From an uncultured Clostridia bacterium (GTDB lineage Bacteria > Bacillota > Clostridia > Oscillospirales > Ruminococcaceae), in contig CANQUJ010000008.1 in NCBI GenBank assembly GCA_947627005.1, positions 31,270 through 95,269 on the forward strand: a stretch of 64,000 nucleotides of DNA, read 5' to 3'. The notes below the pieces were generated by a model, which was not told the origin of the DNA, did not search any database, and worked only from the letters and a program-made list of their open reading frames with translations. Positions 41,447-50,329 of this stretch are shown piece by piece (the first letter of the stretch is position 1; each line of letters opens with the position of its first letter). The translations under genes and the position numbers were made by a program.

Positions 41447-42547
41447 ATGTCAAGAAGTGATATTGAAAAGAAAATATATAACGCGTTTTCCAAAACCGTT
41501 CCGGATAATTTCGGCTTGATCTCGTCTCGGTGTTCCGAAACGAAAGGAAGGGAGATCGAAATGACAGAAACCAAAAAACGCAGACCTATATTCAGAACAG
41601 CAGCGATCGCGGCCGCAATAGCGGTTATCATCGCGCTCGGAACAGTCGCCGGGGCGGCCTTTTCTGGGCTTATCGGCGAGGAAGAAGCCTATAACGCCGC
41701 AAGGGCATACGCTATAAAAGAAGCTCAAAAAAGCGACGAGATCGACGCTTTCACGCTTTTTGAAAAAAAGCTCGAATACGATACAAGCGTCGAATACTCC
41801 GAAAACAGCGGGATAGACCTCTCGCTCTCCGGCCTAAAGGCGGTCTATAACGTATACTTCAAGATCGGTGGATATTCCTATAAAATAACCGTAGAAGCCA
41901 AGAGCGGCGAAGTTATTGCCGCCGAAGCCTCGACCGACCCGAACTGGCAGAAACACCTCGACGAGGTGGCCTTCAACGGCCCTGCCGACGGCGTTTGGGA
42001 GCCCAAGGACGGCCTCGACTGCCTTATGATAGCGCAGGACTACCTCGGCCTCGGGACATGCGAAGACAAGTCGCTGAACGCCGTCAGCTCGCCGAATTTC
42101 GACACCGTCCCGTACAGCTGCGACATAAAAATTTTCCACGGCGGCTATAAATACACCGTCAACGTAGACGGCGAGACCGGCGAGATCAACGCCATTTTGG
42201 CCGAAGAAGACGAAGACTTCGACCCTGCGGCCTCGCACAAGCACGAGCACGACCCGAACTACCCCTATATCGGAATGTACGAGGCCAAGCTCATCGCGAT
42301 GAACGCCCTCGGGATCACCCCCGCCGACGGCTACTCCGTCTATCTCTCGTTCGACAAAAACGGCAGAATTGTCGAGCACGACGGCGTTACCGAGCCGATC
42401 GACAACCCCTATAACACCGACGTCTTCTACGTCTACGCGCAGATCCCCGGCCAGACCGTAAGGTCGCAGATAGCGGTCGACGCGAAGACCGGCGAGATCT
42501 TGGACAGAAATATCCAGACCGACGACCCCGCCGCCGCGGGCGAATAA
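41447..42547 (+). CDS. Membrane protein with PepSY-like domains, candidate anti-sigma factor
   Basis: Cytoplasmic N-terminus, single TM (TAAIAAAIAVIIALGTVAGAAF), PepSY-like segments KITVEAKSGEVIAAEA and YTVNVDGETGEINAI; directly after the ECF sigma gene. Confidence 0.75.
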   Translation: MSRSDIEKKIYNAFSKTVPDNFGLISSRCSETKGREIEMTETKKRRPIFRTAAIAAAIAVIIALGTVAGAAFSGLIGEEEAYNAARAYAIKEAQKSDEIDAFTLFEKKLEYDTSVEYSENSGIDLSLSGLKAVYNVYFKIGGYSYKITVEAKSGEVIAAEASTDPNWQKHLDEVAFNGPADGVWEPKDGLDCLMIAQDYLGLGTCEDKSLNAVSSPNFDTVPYSCDIKIFHGGYKYTVNVDGETGEINAILAEEDEDFDPAASHKHEHDPNYPYIGMYEAKLIAMNALGITPADGYSVYLSFDKNGRIVEHDGVTEPIDNPYNTDVFYVYAQIPGQTVRSQIAVDAKTGEILDRNIQTDDPAAAGE

Positions 42548-42567
42548 AATCTCCGAAGACTCAAAAA

Positions 42568-42599
42568 TCTCCCCCGAATGAAAATTTCGGGGGAATTTT
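42568..42599 (+). terminator. Terminator after the PepSY membrane protein gene
   Basis: CTCCCCCGAATGAAAATTTCGGGGGAATTTT. Confidence 0.75.
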
Positions 42600-42672
42600 G
42601 CGAAATATTTCACTGCATTGTGTTGCCGTTGTGATAATTGCATAAAATTTGCCCCAAAGCGGGCTCAACTTA

Positions 42673-42700
42673 TTGACTTTTCCGTGCAAAAAGATATAAT
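42673..42700 (+). promoter_or_regulatory. Sigma-A promoter
   Basis: TTGACT - 16 bp - TATAAT. Confidence 0.7.
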
Positions 42701-42734
42701 AATGATACAATCTTTTATATCGGAGGTCAACATT

Positions 42735-43964
42735 ATGAAAAAGTTTTTAGCCGTTTTATCAGTATTCGCCCTTTGCGTAACGATGTTGTCCGCCTGCGCC
42801 GATAACCCCGAGCAAAATCAGGTGCAAACGCCCATAAATTCGGAAAACGAAGCGCATAAAGACGAGTATATCGGAACCGACGCCGCCAAGCAAAAGGCCC
42901 TCGAAAACGCCGGGGTCGCCGAATCCGACGTCGTCGGCCTCGAGGTCAAGCTCGACCGCGAAAGCGCTTTTGCGGAATATGAAATAACCTTCGACGCCGA
43001 AGGATACGACTACGAATACGATATCGACGCCGTTTCGGGCGAGATAGTAAGGGTCTTCCGCCAGCTCGACGACGAGACCAAGCTTCCTACCCCGACTCTT
43101 TCGGATAACACCCCCTCTCACCACGACGAGACCGAAGAGCACCACGACGAGCCCTCAACGACCGAGCACCACGACGAAACCGAAGACCACCACGAAGACG
43201 ACCACCACGATACGACCGCGGCGACCACCGCAGAGCCCTCTTATATCGGCATTGAAAGCGCCAAACAGATAGCCTTAGACCACGCCGGCCTTTCGGCTTC
43301 CGAAGTCTACGATCTCGAGGCCGAGCTCGACCGCGAGCGCGGGGTGATCGTATACGACGTAAGCTTCGATTCTTCCGGCTACGATTACGACTACGAGATC
43401 GACGCCGCAAGCGGAGAGATCCTTCGCTCGGATAAAGAGCGCGACAACGACAGCCGCTCCGCCGCCCCCGCGCAGACTCAACAACAGCCCGCCGCGCAGC
43501 AGACCGACTCCGATATCGGCAGCGCCGAGGCCGAAAGGATCGCCCTCGAAAACGCCGGCTACACCGCCGACGAAGTCTACGGCCTCAAATCCGAGCGCGA
43601 CTACGAAAACGGAAGAGACATCTACGACGTAAGCTTCGAGGTCGAGGGATACGACTTCGACTACGACATCGACCGCGCCACCGGCGAGATTCTTAAAAAC
43701 AAAAAAGAGCCGGACAGCGACGCCCCCAAGGGCAAGCGCACCGACGATTCGACCGACTACATTTCCGCCGACAGTGCGAAAGATATCGCCCTTAACCACG
43801 CCGGCTTCAAGTCCTCCGACGTCACGCAGCTTAAGGCCGAGCTCGACTTCGACCACGGCAGCGCAAGATACGAGGTCAGCTTTAAAAACGGCGGCTACGA
43901 ATACGAATACGAGATCGACGCCGTCAACGGAAACATCCTGAAGTCGGAAAAAGACAGAGATTAA
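42735..43964 (+). CDS. Lipoprotein with four PepSY-like repeats and a His/Asp/Glu-rich linker
   Basis: Lipobox VTMLSAC; four copies of [I]A+xxALxxAGxxxxDVxxLxxExDxExgxxxYEVxFxxxGYdYxYxIDAxxGEIl; linker HHDETEEHHDEPSTTEHHDETEDHHEDDHHD. Confidence 0.85.
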   Translation: MKKFLAVLSVFALCVTMLSACADNPEQNQVQTPINSENEAHKDEYIGTDAAKQKALENAGVAESDVVGLEVKLDRESAFAEYEITFDAEGYDYEYDIDAVSGEIVRVFRQLDDETKLPTPTLSDNTPSHHDETEEHHDEPSTTEHHDETEDHHEDDHHDTTAATTAEPSYIGIESAKQIALDHAGLSASEVYDLEAELDRERGVIVYDVSFDSSGYDYDYEIDAASGEILRSDKERDNDSRSAAPAQTQQQPAAQQTDSDIGSAEAERIALENAGYTADEVYGLKSERDYENGRDIYDVSFEVEGYDFDYDIDRATGEILKNKKEPDSDAPKGKRTDDSTDYISADSAKDIALNHAGFKSSDVTQLKAELDFDHGSARYEVSFKNGGYEYEYEIDAVNGNILKSEKDRD

Positions 43965-43974
43965 GCGAACAGAT

Positions 43975-44000
43975 AGCCCCGAACTTTCGGGGCTTTTCTT
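43975..44000 (+). terminator. Terminator after the PepSY lipoprotein gene
   Basis: AGCCCCGAACTTTCGGGGCTTTTCTT. Confidence 0.75.
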
Positions 44001-44009
44001 ATTTTCCTA

Positions 44010-44038
44010 TTGACTTTTCCTATCAAATATATTATACT
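44010..44038 (+). promoter_or_regulatory. Sigma-A promoter of the GH26 gene
   Basis: TTGACT - 17 bp - TATACT. Confidence 0.65.
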
Positions 44039-44070
44039 TCAATCGACTTTTTTGGGAGGCGCAGGATAAT

Positions 44071-44955
44071 ATGAAGACCGAACTTTCTAACAAAAACGCA
44101 ACCCCGCAGGCCCGCGCGCTGTATGGATTTATCTGCGAAAACTTCGGAAAGAAAATCATTTCCGGAGCGCAGGAGTGCCCCGGCCGGCGTCACCACGACC
44201 TTGAGATGAACTGGCTCTACGATAACGTCGGAAAGCTTCCGGCGATGCGCGGCCTCGATTTTATCCACGACGACTACGAGGGCGTGGTCCGCCGCGCCCG
44301 CGAGTGGAACGCCCGGGGCGGGATAGTCACTATTTGTTGGCACACCGGCGTTATCGGCAACACCTACGACGACTCCAAATCCGAGCTGCCGGATTTCGAC
44401 CGGCTTCTTACCGAAGGCACCGAAGAAAACGCCCTTATGCTTAACAGATGGGAGAGGGCGCGCTCCGCTCTTTCAGAGCTTCAAAGCGCCGGTATCCCGG
44501 TCCTTTGGCGGCCTTTTCACGAATTTGACGGCGGCTGGTTCTGGTGGGGCAAGGCCGGGGGAGAGGCCTTTATCCGCCTTTGGCGCGAGATGTATAATAA
44601 ATTCACAAACGACTACAAGCTGAACAACCTTATTTGGGTGCTCGGCTATTCCGGGGCGGTAAAGCCCGGGTGGTATCCCGGCGACGATTTTTGCGATGTC
44701 GTCGGGTCGGACAACTACGACGGCACCACCAACTCCCGCGCCTGGCCGCTTTTAAAAGAGATAACCGAAAAGCCCCTCGCCTTCCACGAATCCGGTATTC
44801 TTCACCCCATCGACGACTACGTCTCCGACGGCTGCCTCTGGAGCTGGTTTATGAACTGGCACACCAAGTATCTCATCGAAGACAACGACCTCTCGCTTTT
44901 AAAAGAAATCTACGACGACCCCCGAGTTATAACCCTTTCCGACCTGCACAAATAA
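44071..44955 (+). CDS. Glycoside hydrolase family 26-like (mannanase type), no signal peptide
   Basis: IPVLWRPFHEFDGGWFWWGK acid/base region; WHTGV; LAFHESGIL nucleophile region. Confidence 0.88.
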   Translation: MKTELSNKNATPQARALYGFICENFGKKIISGAQECPGRRHHDLEMNWLYDNVGKLPAMRGLDFIHDDYEGVVRRAREWNARGGIVTICWHTGVIGNTYDDSKSELPDFDRLLTEGTEENALMLNRWERARSALSELQSAGIPVLWRPFHEFDGGWFWWGKAGGEAFIRLWREMYNKFTNDYKLNNLIWVLGYSGAVKPGWYPGDDFCDVVGSDNYDGTTNSRAWPLLKEITEKPLAFHESGILHPIDDYVSDGCLWSWFMNWHTKYLIEDNDLSLLKEIYDDPRVITLSDLHK

Positions 44956-44962
44956 AAAGATT

Positions 44963-45000
44963 CGCCCCCGAGGCTTTTTCGGCTTCGGGGGCTTTTCTTT
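44963..45000 (+). terminator. Terminator after the GH26 gene
   Basis: GCCCCCGAGGCTTTTTCGGCTTCGGGGGCTTTTCTTTT. Confidence 0.8.
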
Positions 45001-45006
45001 TGCGGT

Positions 45007-45216
45007 TCAGTCTATCGCGACTACTTTATAGTCCTTGTCTTCCACCGCTTTTTTAAGAACGTCTTCCGCGACGTCTTTTGAAAGCGAAACGACTGCGGTT
45101 CCCGCGGTGTGGCTTACTTCCGCGCCCGAAACCCCGTCGACCGCCTCAAGGGCCTTTTTAACGGTCGCCTCGCAGTGCCCACACATCATTCCCTCGATCT
45201 TAAGCGTTTTGGTCAT
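45007..45216 (-). CDS. Possible in-frame internal cistron: free CopZ-like copper chaperone (69 aa)
   Basis: ATG at 45216 (MTKTLKIEGMMCGHCEATVKKALEAVDGVSGAEV...) preceded by AAGGAGGA at 45231..45224 with 7-nt spacing. Confidence 0.6.
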   Translation of the reverse strand: MTKTLKIEGMMCGHCEATVKKALEAVDGVSGAEVSHTAGTAVVSLSKDVAEDVLKKAVEDKDYKVVAID

Positions 45217-47511
45217 GGTCTTCTCCTCCTTTATCTCGATATTTATATCGTTTTTGATTTTTACATCCCTCTTCGGGCTGTGAACGTTGATAAGATTAAG
45301 CCTTAGCGCGTTTGAAACGACGCAGAAGCTTGAAAGGCTCATCGCCGCCGCGGCGAACATCGGGTTAAGGGTTATCCCGAGGGGGATAAAAACCCCCGCC
45401 GCAAGCGGTATCCCTACGGCGTTATAGAAAAACGCCCAGAACAGGTTTTGATGAATTATTCTAAGGGTCGCGCGGCTTAGTCGAATCGCCGCCGCCGCGT
45501 CAGAAAGCCGGCTGCGGGTCAAAACAACGTCCGCCGCGTCTATCGCAACGTCGGTTCCCGCGCCTATCGCCATTCCCGAGTCTGCGGCGGTAAGCGCCGG
45601 CGCGTCGTTTATTCCGTCGCCGACCATAACAACCTTCCCAAGCTCTTTAAGCTGCTTGACAACTCTTTCCTTTCCCTGCGGCAAAACCCCCGCGACGACT
45701 TTATCAACCCCCGCCTCCGCGCCGATGGCCTTGGCGGTTTTTTCGTTGTCGCCGGTAAGCATAACCACTTTTATCCCCATATTTCTAAGCTCGCCGATAG
45801 CCGCCGGGCTGTCCTCTTTGATTATATCCGCGACCGCAATCATTCCGAAAAGCCGCCCGCCCTTTGCGAAGAAAAGCGGGGTCTTTCCGCTCTCCGAAAG
45901 CCTTTCCGCCTCGGTTTTGATGCTTTCCGGAAGCTCGCACTTCCCGGCTATAAGCTTAAGGCTTCCGCCGAATGCCGCCTCATTTTCGATTTCGGCCTCA
46001 ACTCCGCTGCCGATAAGCGCCCTGAAGTTTTCCGCCTCGGCCGCCGAAATTTTCCTCTCCTCCGCTGCCGAAACTATCGCCCTCGCAAGCGGGTGCTCGC
46101 TTTTTTCTTCAAGCGAATACGCAAGCTTTAAAAGCTCTTCCTCCGATATTCCCTCCGCGGCGTATATGTCCGTAACTCTCGGCTCGCCGAGGGTGACCGT
46201 CCCGGTTTTGTCGAGCACCGCGATCGCCGCCTTGCCGGTCTGCTCCAAAGATACCGCGGTTTTAAACAAAATCCCGTTCCTCGCGCCGACTCCGTTTCCC
46301 ACCATAATCGCAACCGGCGTCGCAAGCCCGAGGGCACAGGGACAGCTTATCACCAAAACCGATATCCCCCTCGCAAGCGCAAATCCGACCCCTTTGCCGA
46401 TAATAAGCCAAACGCAGACCGTCAGCAGCGCGATACAGATAACCGCCGGAACGAATATCCCCGAGACCTTGTCGGCCGTCTTCGCGATCGGCGCTTTTGT
46501 CGCGGCGGCGTCCGAAACCATTTTTATGATCTGCGAAAGCGCGGTGTCTTCGCCGACTCTCGTCGCCTCGCACTTCATAAACCCCGAGCGGTTCAGCGTT
46601 CCGGCCGAAACCTTTTCTCCGGCCGATTTGTCGACCGGTATGCTCTCGCCGGTAAGCGCCGATTCGTCGACCGCCCCGCCGCCATCGACGACTATTCCGT
46701 CGACCGGAATTTGCTCGCCGGGCCGAACGACGAAAACGTCGCCGATCGAAACCTCCGAGACCGCGACGGTCTCTTCAACGCCGTTTTTGATTACAGTCGC
46801 GGTCTTCGGCGCAAGGTTCATAAGGCTTTTAAGGGCGTCGGTGGTCTTTCCTTTAGACCTCGCCTCGAGGGTTTTGCCGACCGTTATAAGGGTCAGAATA
46901 GTCGCCGCGCCCTCAAAGTAAAATTCGTCCATATATTTCATAACCGCCGCCGAATCGCCGCGAAACTGCGCGTCGACCATCAAAAACAGCGCGACGGTAG
47001 AATAGATGAACGCCGCCGAAGCCCCGAGCGCGACAAGAGTATCCATATTCGGGGAGCGCTTCCAAAGGCTTTTAAACCCGCTTATAAAGAACCTTTGGTT
47101 TATAACCGCGACTATCGCGGTAAGAATAAGCTGCAAAAGCCCCATCATAACGTGGTTTCCGTTCATAAACCCGGGCAGAGGCAGCGAAAACATCATATGC
47201 CCCATCGAAAAATACATCAGTATCGCCCAGAAAACAAGCGACCAAACAAGCCGCTTTATCATCTTCGGGGTCTCTAAGTCTTCAAGCGATTCCGCCGAAG
47301 AAGCGGCCTTCGCCCCTTCAAGCGAGGCGCCGTAGCCGGCGTCTGTAACGGCTTTGATGACCTCCGCCGGCGAGGCCCCGCCCTCTACTCCCATAGAATT
47401 GGTCAAAAGGCTTACCGAACAGCTTTTGACCCCCGGAACCTTTGAAACAGCCTTTTCGACCCTCGCGGAACAGGCCGCGCAGGTCATTCCGGTAACGCTG
47501 TATTTAGTCAT
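45007..47511 (-). CDS. copA: Copper-translocating P-type ATPase with N-terminal and C-terminal HMA domains
   Basis: MTCAACSAR; CPCALGLATP; DKTGTVTLG; MVGDGINDAPAL; C-terminal KIEGMMCGHCEATVKKALE. Confidence 0.95.
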   Translation of the reverse strand: MTKYSVTGMTCAACSARVEKAVSKVPGVKSCSVSLLTNSMGVEGGASPAEVIKAVTDAGYGASLEGAKAASSAESLEDLETPKMIKRLVWSLVFWAILMYFSMGHMMFSLPLPGFMNGNHVMMGLLQLILTAIVAVINQRFFISGFKSLWKRSPNMDTLVALGASAAFIYSTVALFLMVDAQFRGDSAAVMKYMDEFYFEGAATILTLITVGKTLEARSKGKTTDALKSLMNLAPKTATVIKNGVEETVAVSEVSIGDVFVVRPGEQIPVDGIVVDGGGAVDESALTGESIPVDKSAGEKVSAGTLNRSGFMKCEATRVGEDTALSQIIKMVSDAAATKAPIAKTADKVSGIFVPAVICIALLTVCVWLIIGKGVGFALARGISVLVISCPCALGLATPVAIMVGNGVGARNGILFKTAVSLEQTGKAAIAVLDKTGTVTLGEPRVTDIYAAEGISEEELLKLAYSLEEKSEHPLARAIVSAAEERKISAAEAENFRALIGSGVEAEIENEAAFGGSLKLIAGKCELPESIKTEAERLSESGKTPLFFAKGGRLFGMIAVADIIKEDSPAAIGELRNMGIKVVMLTGDNEKTAKAIGAEAGVDKVVAGVLPQGKERVVKQLKELGKVVMVGDGINDAPALTAADSGMAIGAGTDVAIDAADVVLTRSRLSDAAAAIRLSRATLRIIHQNLFWAFFYNAVGIPLAAGVFIPLGITLNPMFAAAAMSLSSFCVVSNALRLNLINVHSPKRDVKIKNDINIEIKEEKTMTKTLKIEGMMCGHCEATVKKALEAVDGVSGAEVSHTAGTAVVSLSKDVAEDVLKKAVEDKDYKVVAID

Positions 47512-47519
47512 AAAATCAC

Positions 47520-47825
47520 CTACTTCATAAGCTTTTTAAGCATATCCACAAGCTCGTCGACAACGCTTTCGTCGCCGGATTTCAGATCTCTTAAAACGCA
47601 GCCCTTGATATGATGCCCTATCAAATCGCGGTTAAACGAATTTAACGCCGCCGAAGCCGCCGCGCATTGGGTCAAAATGTCGGGGCAATAGGCGTCTTTT
47701 TCGACCATTCCCTTGATTCCCCTTATCTGCCCCTCGATTCGGTTGAGCCGGTTTATAAGCTTTCTGCGCTCCTGCGCGGTCCGCGCGGTCTTTTTATCGC
47801 AGCTGCAAGCCGCTTTTTTGGCCAT
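47520..47825 (-). CDS. csoR: CsoR-family copper-sensing repressor
   Basis: DUF156 fold; Cys-His-Cys ligands (YCPDILTQ, HHIKGCV); SD-linked ATG at 47825; upstream of copA. Confidence 0.9.
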   Translation of the reverse strand: MAKKAACSCDKKTARTAQERRKLINRLNRIEGQIRGIKGMVEKDAYCPDILTQCAAASAALNSFNRDLIGHHIKGCVLRDLKSGDESVVDELVDMLKKLMK

Positions 47826-47852
47826 AACGATCGCTCCTTTATCCAAAAAATA

Positions 47853-47869
47853 ATACCCCATAGGGGTAT
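47853..47869 (-). promoter_or_regulatory. CsoR operator, promoter-proximal
   Basis: Palindrome ATACCCCATAGGGGTAT. Confidence 0.8.
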
Positions 47870-47896
47870 TATATACCCTCCCGGGGTATTTGTCAA
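47868..47896 (-). promoter_or_regulatory. csoR-copA sigma-A promoter
   Basis: Minus strand TTGACA - 17 bp - TATAAT. Confidence 0.85.
47873..47889 (-). promoter_or_regulatory. CsoR operator inside the -35/-10 spacer
   Basis: ATACCCTCCCGGGGTAT. Confidence 0.75.
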
Positions 47897-47981
47897 TATT
47901 TCAAAAATAAAAAGTTTTTCGGGGGATATTTTCAAAAATCCCCCGAAAATTTCATGTTCAAAGCCGGTTTTTTTCGATTTT

Positions 47982-49589
47982 TTAATCCTTCCACTTGTTG
48001 ATTATCTCTCGAAGCTGAGAGGTAAGCTTGGCGTTGTCTTTGTTGGCGCGGCCCCGCCTTGATTTAGCGAGCGAAAGAAGTTTTTCGGCCTCGGCGACGA
48101 GCTCGTTATAGATCATATCCGCGCGGGCGCTTCCTTTATAGGCTTTTTCGCGGTCTAAGGCGACCCCTTCGGCGTATACCGTCATCTTGCCGGTTTTAAG
48201 ATCGTATTCCGTTCCGCTGTACGGCGCCGAGGCGGAATACCCCCTCTGTATCAAAATATTTTTAAAATCCTCGCAGGAGGAATCGTCGCCGTGGTTGACG
48301 AAAACCTGTTTCGGGCCGATTTTAAAGGCCCCGAGCCAGTTTAAAAGCCCCTCTTGATCGGCGTGGCCGCTTGTTCCGTGAAGCGAGCAGATCTCGGCGT
48401 TGACAGAAATTTCCTCGCCGAAAAGGGTGACCTCGTCGGCGCCGTTTAAAAGCCGGCTTCCGAGCGAGCCCTCGGCCTGATATCCGACGAAAAGAATAAC
48501 GCTCTCTTTCCGCCAAAGATTGTGTTTTAAATGGTGGCGGATTCGCCCGGCCTCGCACATTCCGCTCGCCGAAATAATGACCTTCGGCTCGGGGTCGAAG
48601 TTGATTTGCTTTGATTCTTCCGAGGTTTGGGTCATTCTGATCCCGTCGAACCAAATCGGGTTTACGCCCTGTTTTATAAGCGAAAGGGTCTCGTCGTCGA
48701 AGCAGACCGGGTTGCATTGCATAAAGATCGAGGTTGCCTCGGAGGCGAGGGGGCTGTCCACATAAACCGGGAAGCCGTCGTGGCCCTTGATCGCGCCGCT
48801 CTGCTTTATCTCGCGGATAGCGTATAAAATCTCTTGGGTTCGGCCGACGGCGAAGGACGGAATTACGACGTTTCCGCCCCGGTCGAGGGCGCGCTGAATT
48901 ATCTCGGCAAGCTCCTGCTCAACGTTTACGCGGCTTTTTTGGTGAAGCCTGTTGCCGTAGGTCGATTCGATAACGAGGTAGTCGGTTCGGTCGACGGGCT
49001 GGGGGTCGCGGATTATCCGCTGGTCGGTGTTGCCGACGTCGCCGCTGAAGACGATTTTTTTAGAGACGTCGCCCTCGGTCAGCCAAAGCTCGATACAGGC
49101 AGAGCCCAAAAGGTGGCCGATGTCGGTAAATCTAAGCTCGACCCCCTCGGCGGGGCGAATGATCTCGCCGTAGCGGCATCTGTAAAATAGCGAAAGCGCG
49201 CCGACTGCGTCGTTAAGGCCGTAGACAGGCTCTACCGGCCCGAGGCCGGCGCGTTCGGCCTTGCGAGAGCGCCACTTTGCCTCGGATTCCTGGATGTGGG
49301 CGGAGTCGCGGAGCATTATTTCGCAGAGGTCGCAGGTAACGTCGGTCGCGTAGATTTTGCCCTCGAAGCCGTCTTTATAGAGTTTCGGCAACATTCCGGA
49401 GTGGTCGATGTGGGCGTGGGTAAGGAAAACCGCTTCGATTTTGCCCGGCGGGACCGGCAGGGAGATATTTTGAAAAACGTCGCGGCCCTGTTCCATTCCG
49501 CAATCTACGAGGAAATATCTGCGGTTTACTTCTAAAAGCGTGCAGCTTCCGGTGACCTCGTGGGTCGCCCCGATAAACTGAATTTTCAA
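47982..49589 (-). CDS. MBL-fold/beta-CASP RNase-like metallo-hydrolase
   Basis: TTG start at 49589; MKIQFIGATHEVTGSCTLLEV, FLTHAHIDHSGMLPKL, SGDVGNTDQRI, ASGMCEAGRIRHHL, LHGTSGHADQEGLLNWL. Confidence 0.92.
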   Translation of the reverse strand: MKIQFIGATHEVTGSCTLLEVNRRYFLVDCGMEQGRDVFQNISLPVPPGKIEAVFLTHAHIDHSGMLPKLYKDGFEGKIYATDVTCDLCEIMLRDSAHIQESEAKWRSRKAERAGLGPVEPVYGLNDAVGALSLFYRCRYGEIIRPAEGVELRFTDIGHLLGSACIELWLTEGDVSKKIVFSGDVGNTDQRIIRDPQPVDRTDYLVIESTYGNRLHQKSRVNVEQELAEIIQRALDRGGNVVIPSFAVGRTQEILYAIREIKQSGAIKGHDGFPVYVDSPLASEATSIFMQCNPVCFDDETLSLIKQGVNPIWFDGIRMTQTSEESKQINFDPEPKVIISASGMCEAGRIRHHLKHNLWRKESVILFVGYQAEGSLGSRLLNGADEVTLFGEEISVNAEICSLHGTSGHADQEGLLNWLGAFKIGPKQVFVNHGDDSSCEDFKNILIQRGYSASAPYSGTEYDLKTGKMTVYAEGVALDREKAYKGSARADMIYNELVAEAEKLLSLAKSRRGRANKDNAKLTSQLREIINKWKD

Positions 49590-49656
49590 TCGAAACACCT
49601 CTTTTTCGGATATTATACCACGGCGGGAGAAAATCTGCAAGCGCTATCAAAAGAAA

Positions 49657-49690
49657 ACAGAAGTCAGAGGTCAGAGGGCAGAAATCAGAA
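49657..49690. repeat. Short tandem TCAGA/GGTCAGAA-type repeat
   Basis: cagaagtcagaggtcagagggcagaaatcagaa; related in reverse complement to 1401..1426. Confidence 0.6.
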
Positions 49691-49692
49691 TT

Positions 49693-50307
49693 TAAAGTTT
49701 TCGGTCAAGCCTTTTTCAAAAGGCTTGCGAGATTCCAAAGGCGAGAAGCCTTTGGTCGCAGCCCGCAGAGCGCGAAATCTCCCAAACGAAGGCGCTCTGC
49801 AAGGGGTGAATTGCGAAAAATAGCCCAGTGGGCTATTTTTGCAAGAGGGGACGCTCTGAAAGAGAGAGCGTCCCCTTTAAATTCGCGGCTGCGAGAGCAG
49901 TCGCGCACCATAACGTCGGGTTTTCCGCTTTAACCCCCAGTTCCGACAGGAGCTGCGAACCTCAAAATTTTCTCGCTTGCGCTCGAAAATCGGGGAGACC
50001 CCCGGCGAGGGTAAGCGACGCCTTTTACTTTGATAAAGCATTTCCTTTTGTCAGCGTCGCTGCGCGAAGACTTCGCCTTCGCCAAACATTAGCGGAAAGC
50101 TCTGTCCACAGGACAGATTTTCGCGCCCCTTCCTGCGCTTTTTTAGAAAAGGGGTGTTTCGCAGCCTGCGGGCGCGACATATGAACGCGGGGTTTTGTCT
50201 GCAAGCACGAGCAATCAATCGTTTACGATTGCGAAGTGCGAGCAGCAACAAAACCAGCTTTCATTATCCTCGCCAACCTTTTGAAAAAGGTTGGATCGAA
50301 AACTTTT
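49693..50307. repeat. Structured repeat family D, copy 2, with terminal inverted repeats
   Basis: Left AAAGTTTTCGGTCAAGCCTTTTTCAAAAGGCTTGCGAG; right end reverse complement AAAGTTTTCGATCCAACCTTTTTCAAAAGGTTGGCGAG; many internal hairpins. Confidence 0.8.
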
Positions 50308-50329
50308 AGTTTAGCTCAATCTTTTCTTG

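Noticed and set aside
45656-46921. 421-aa plus-strand ORF opposite copA
   Set aside because: Antisense shadow of a well-supported gene; low-complexity composition (Ser/Ala/Pro).
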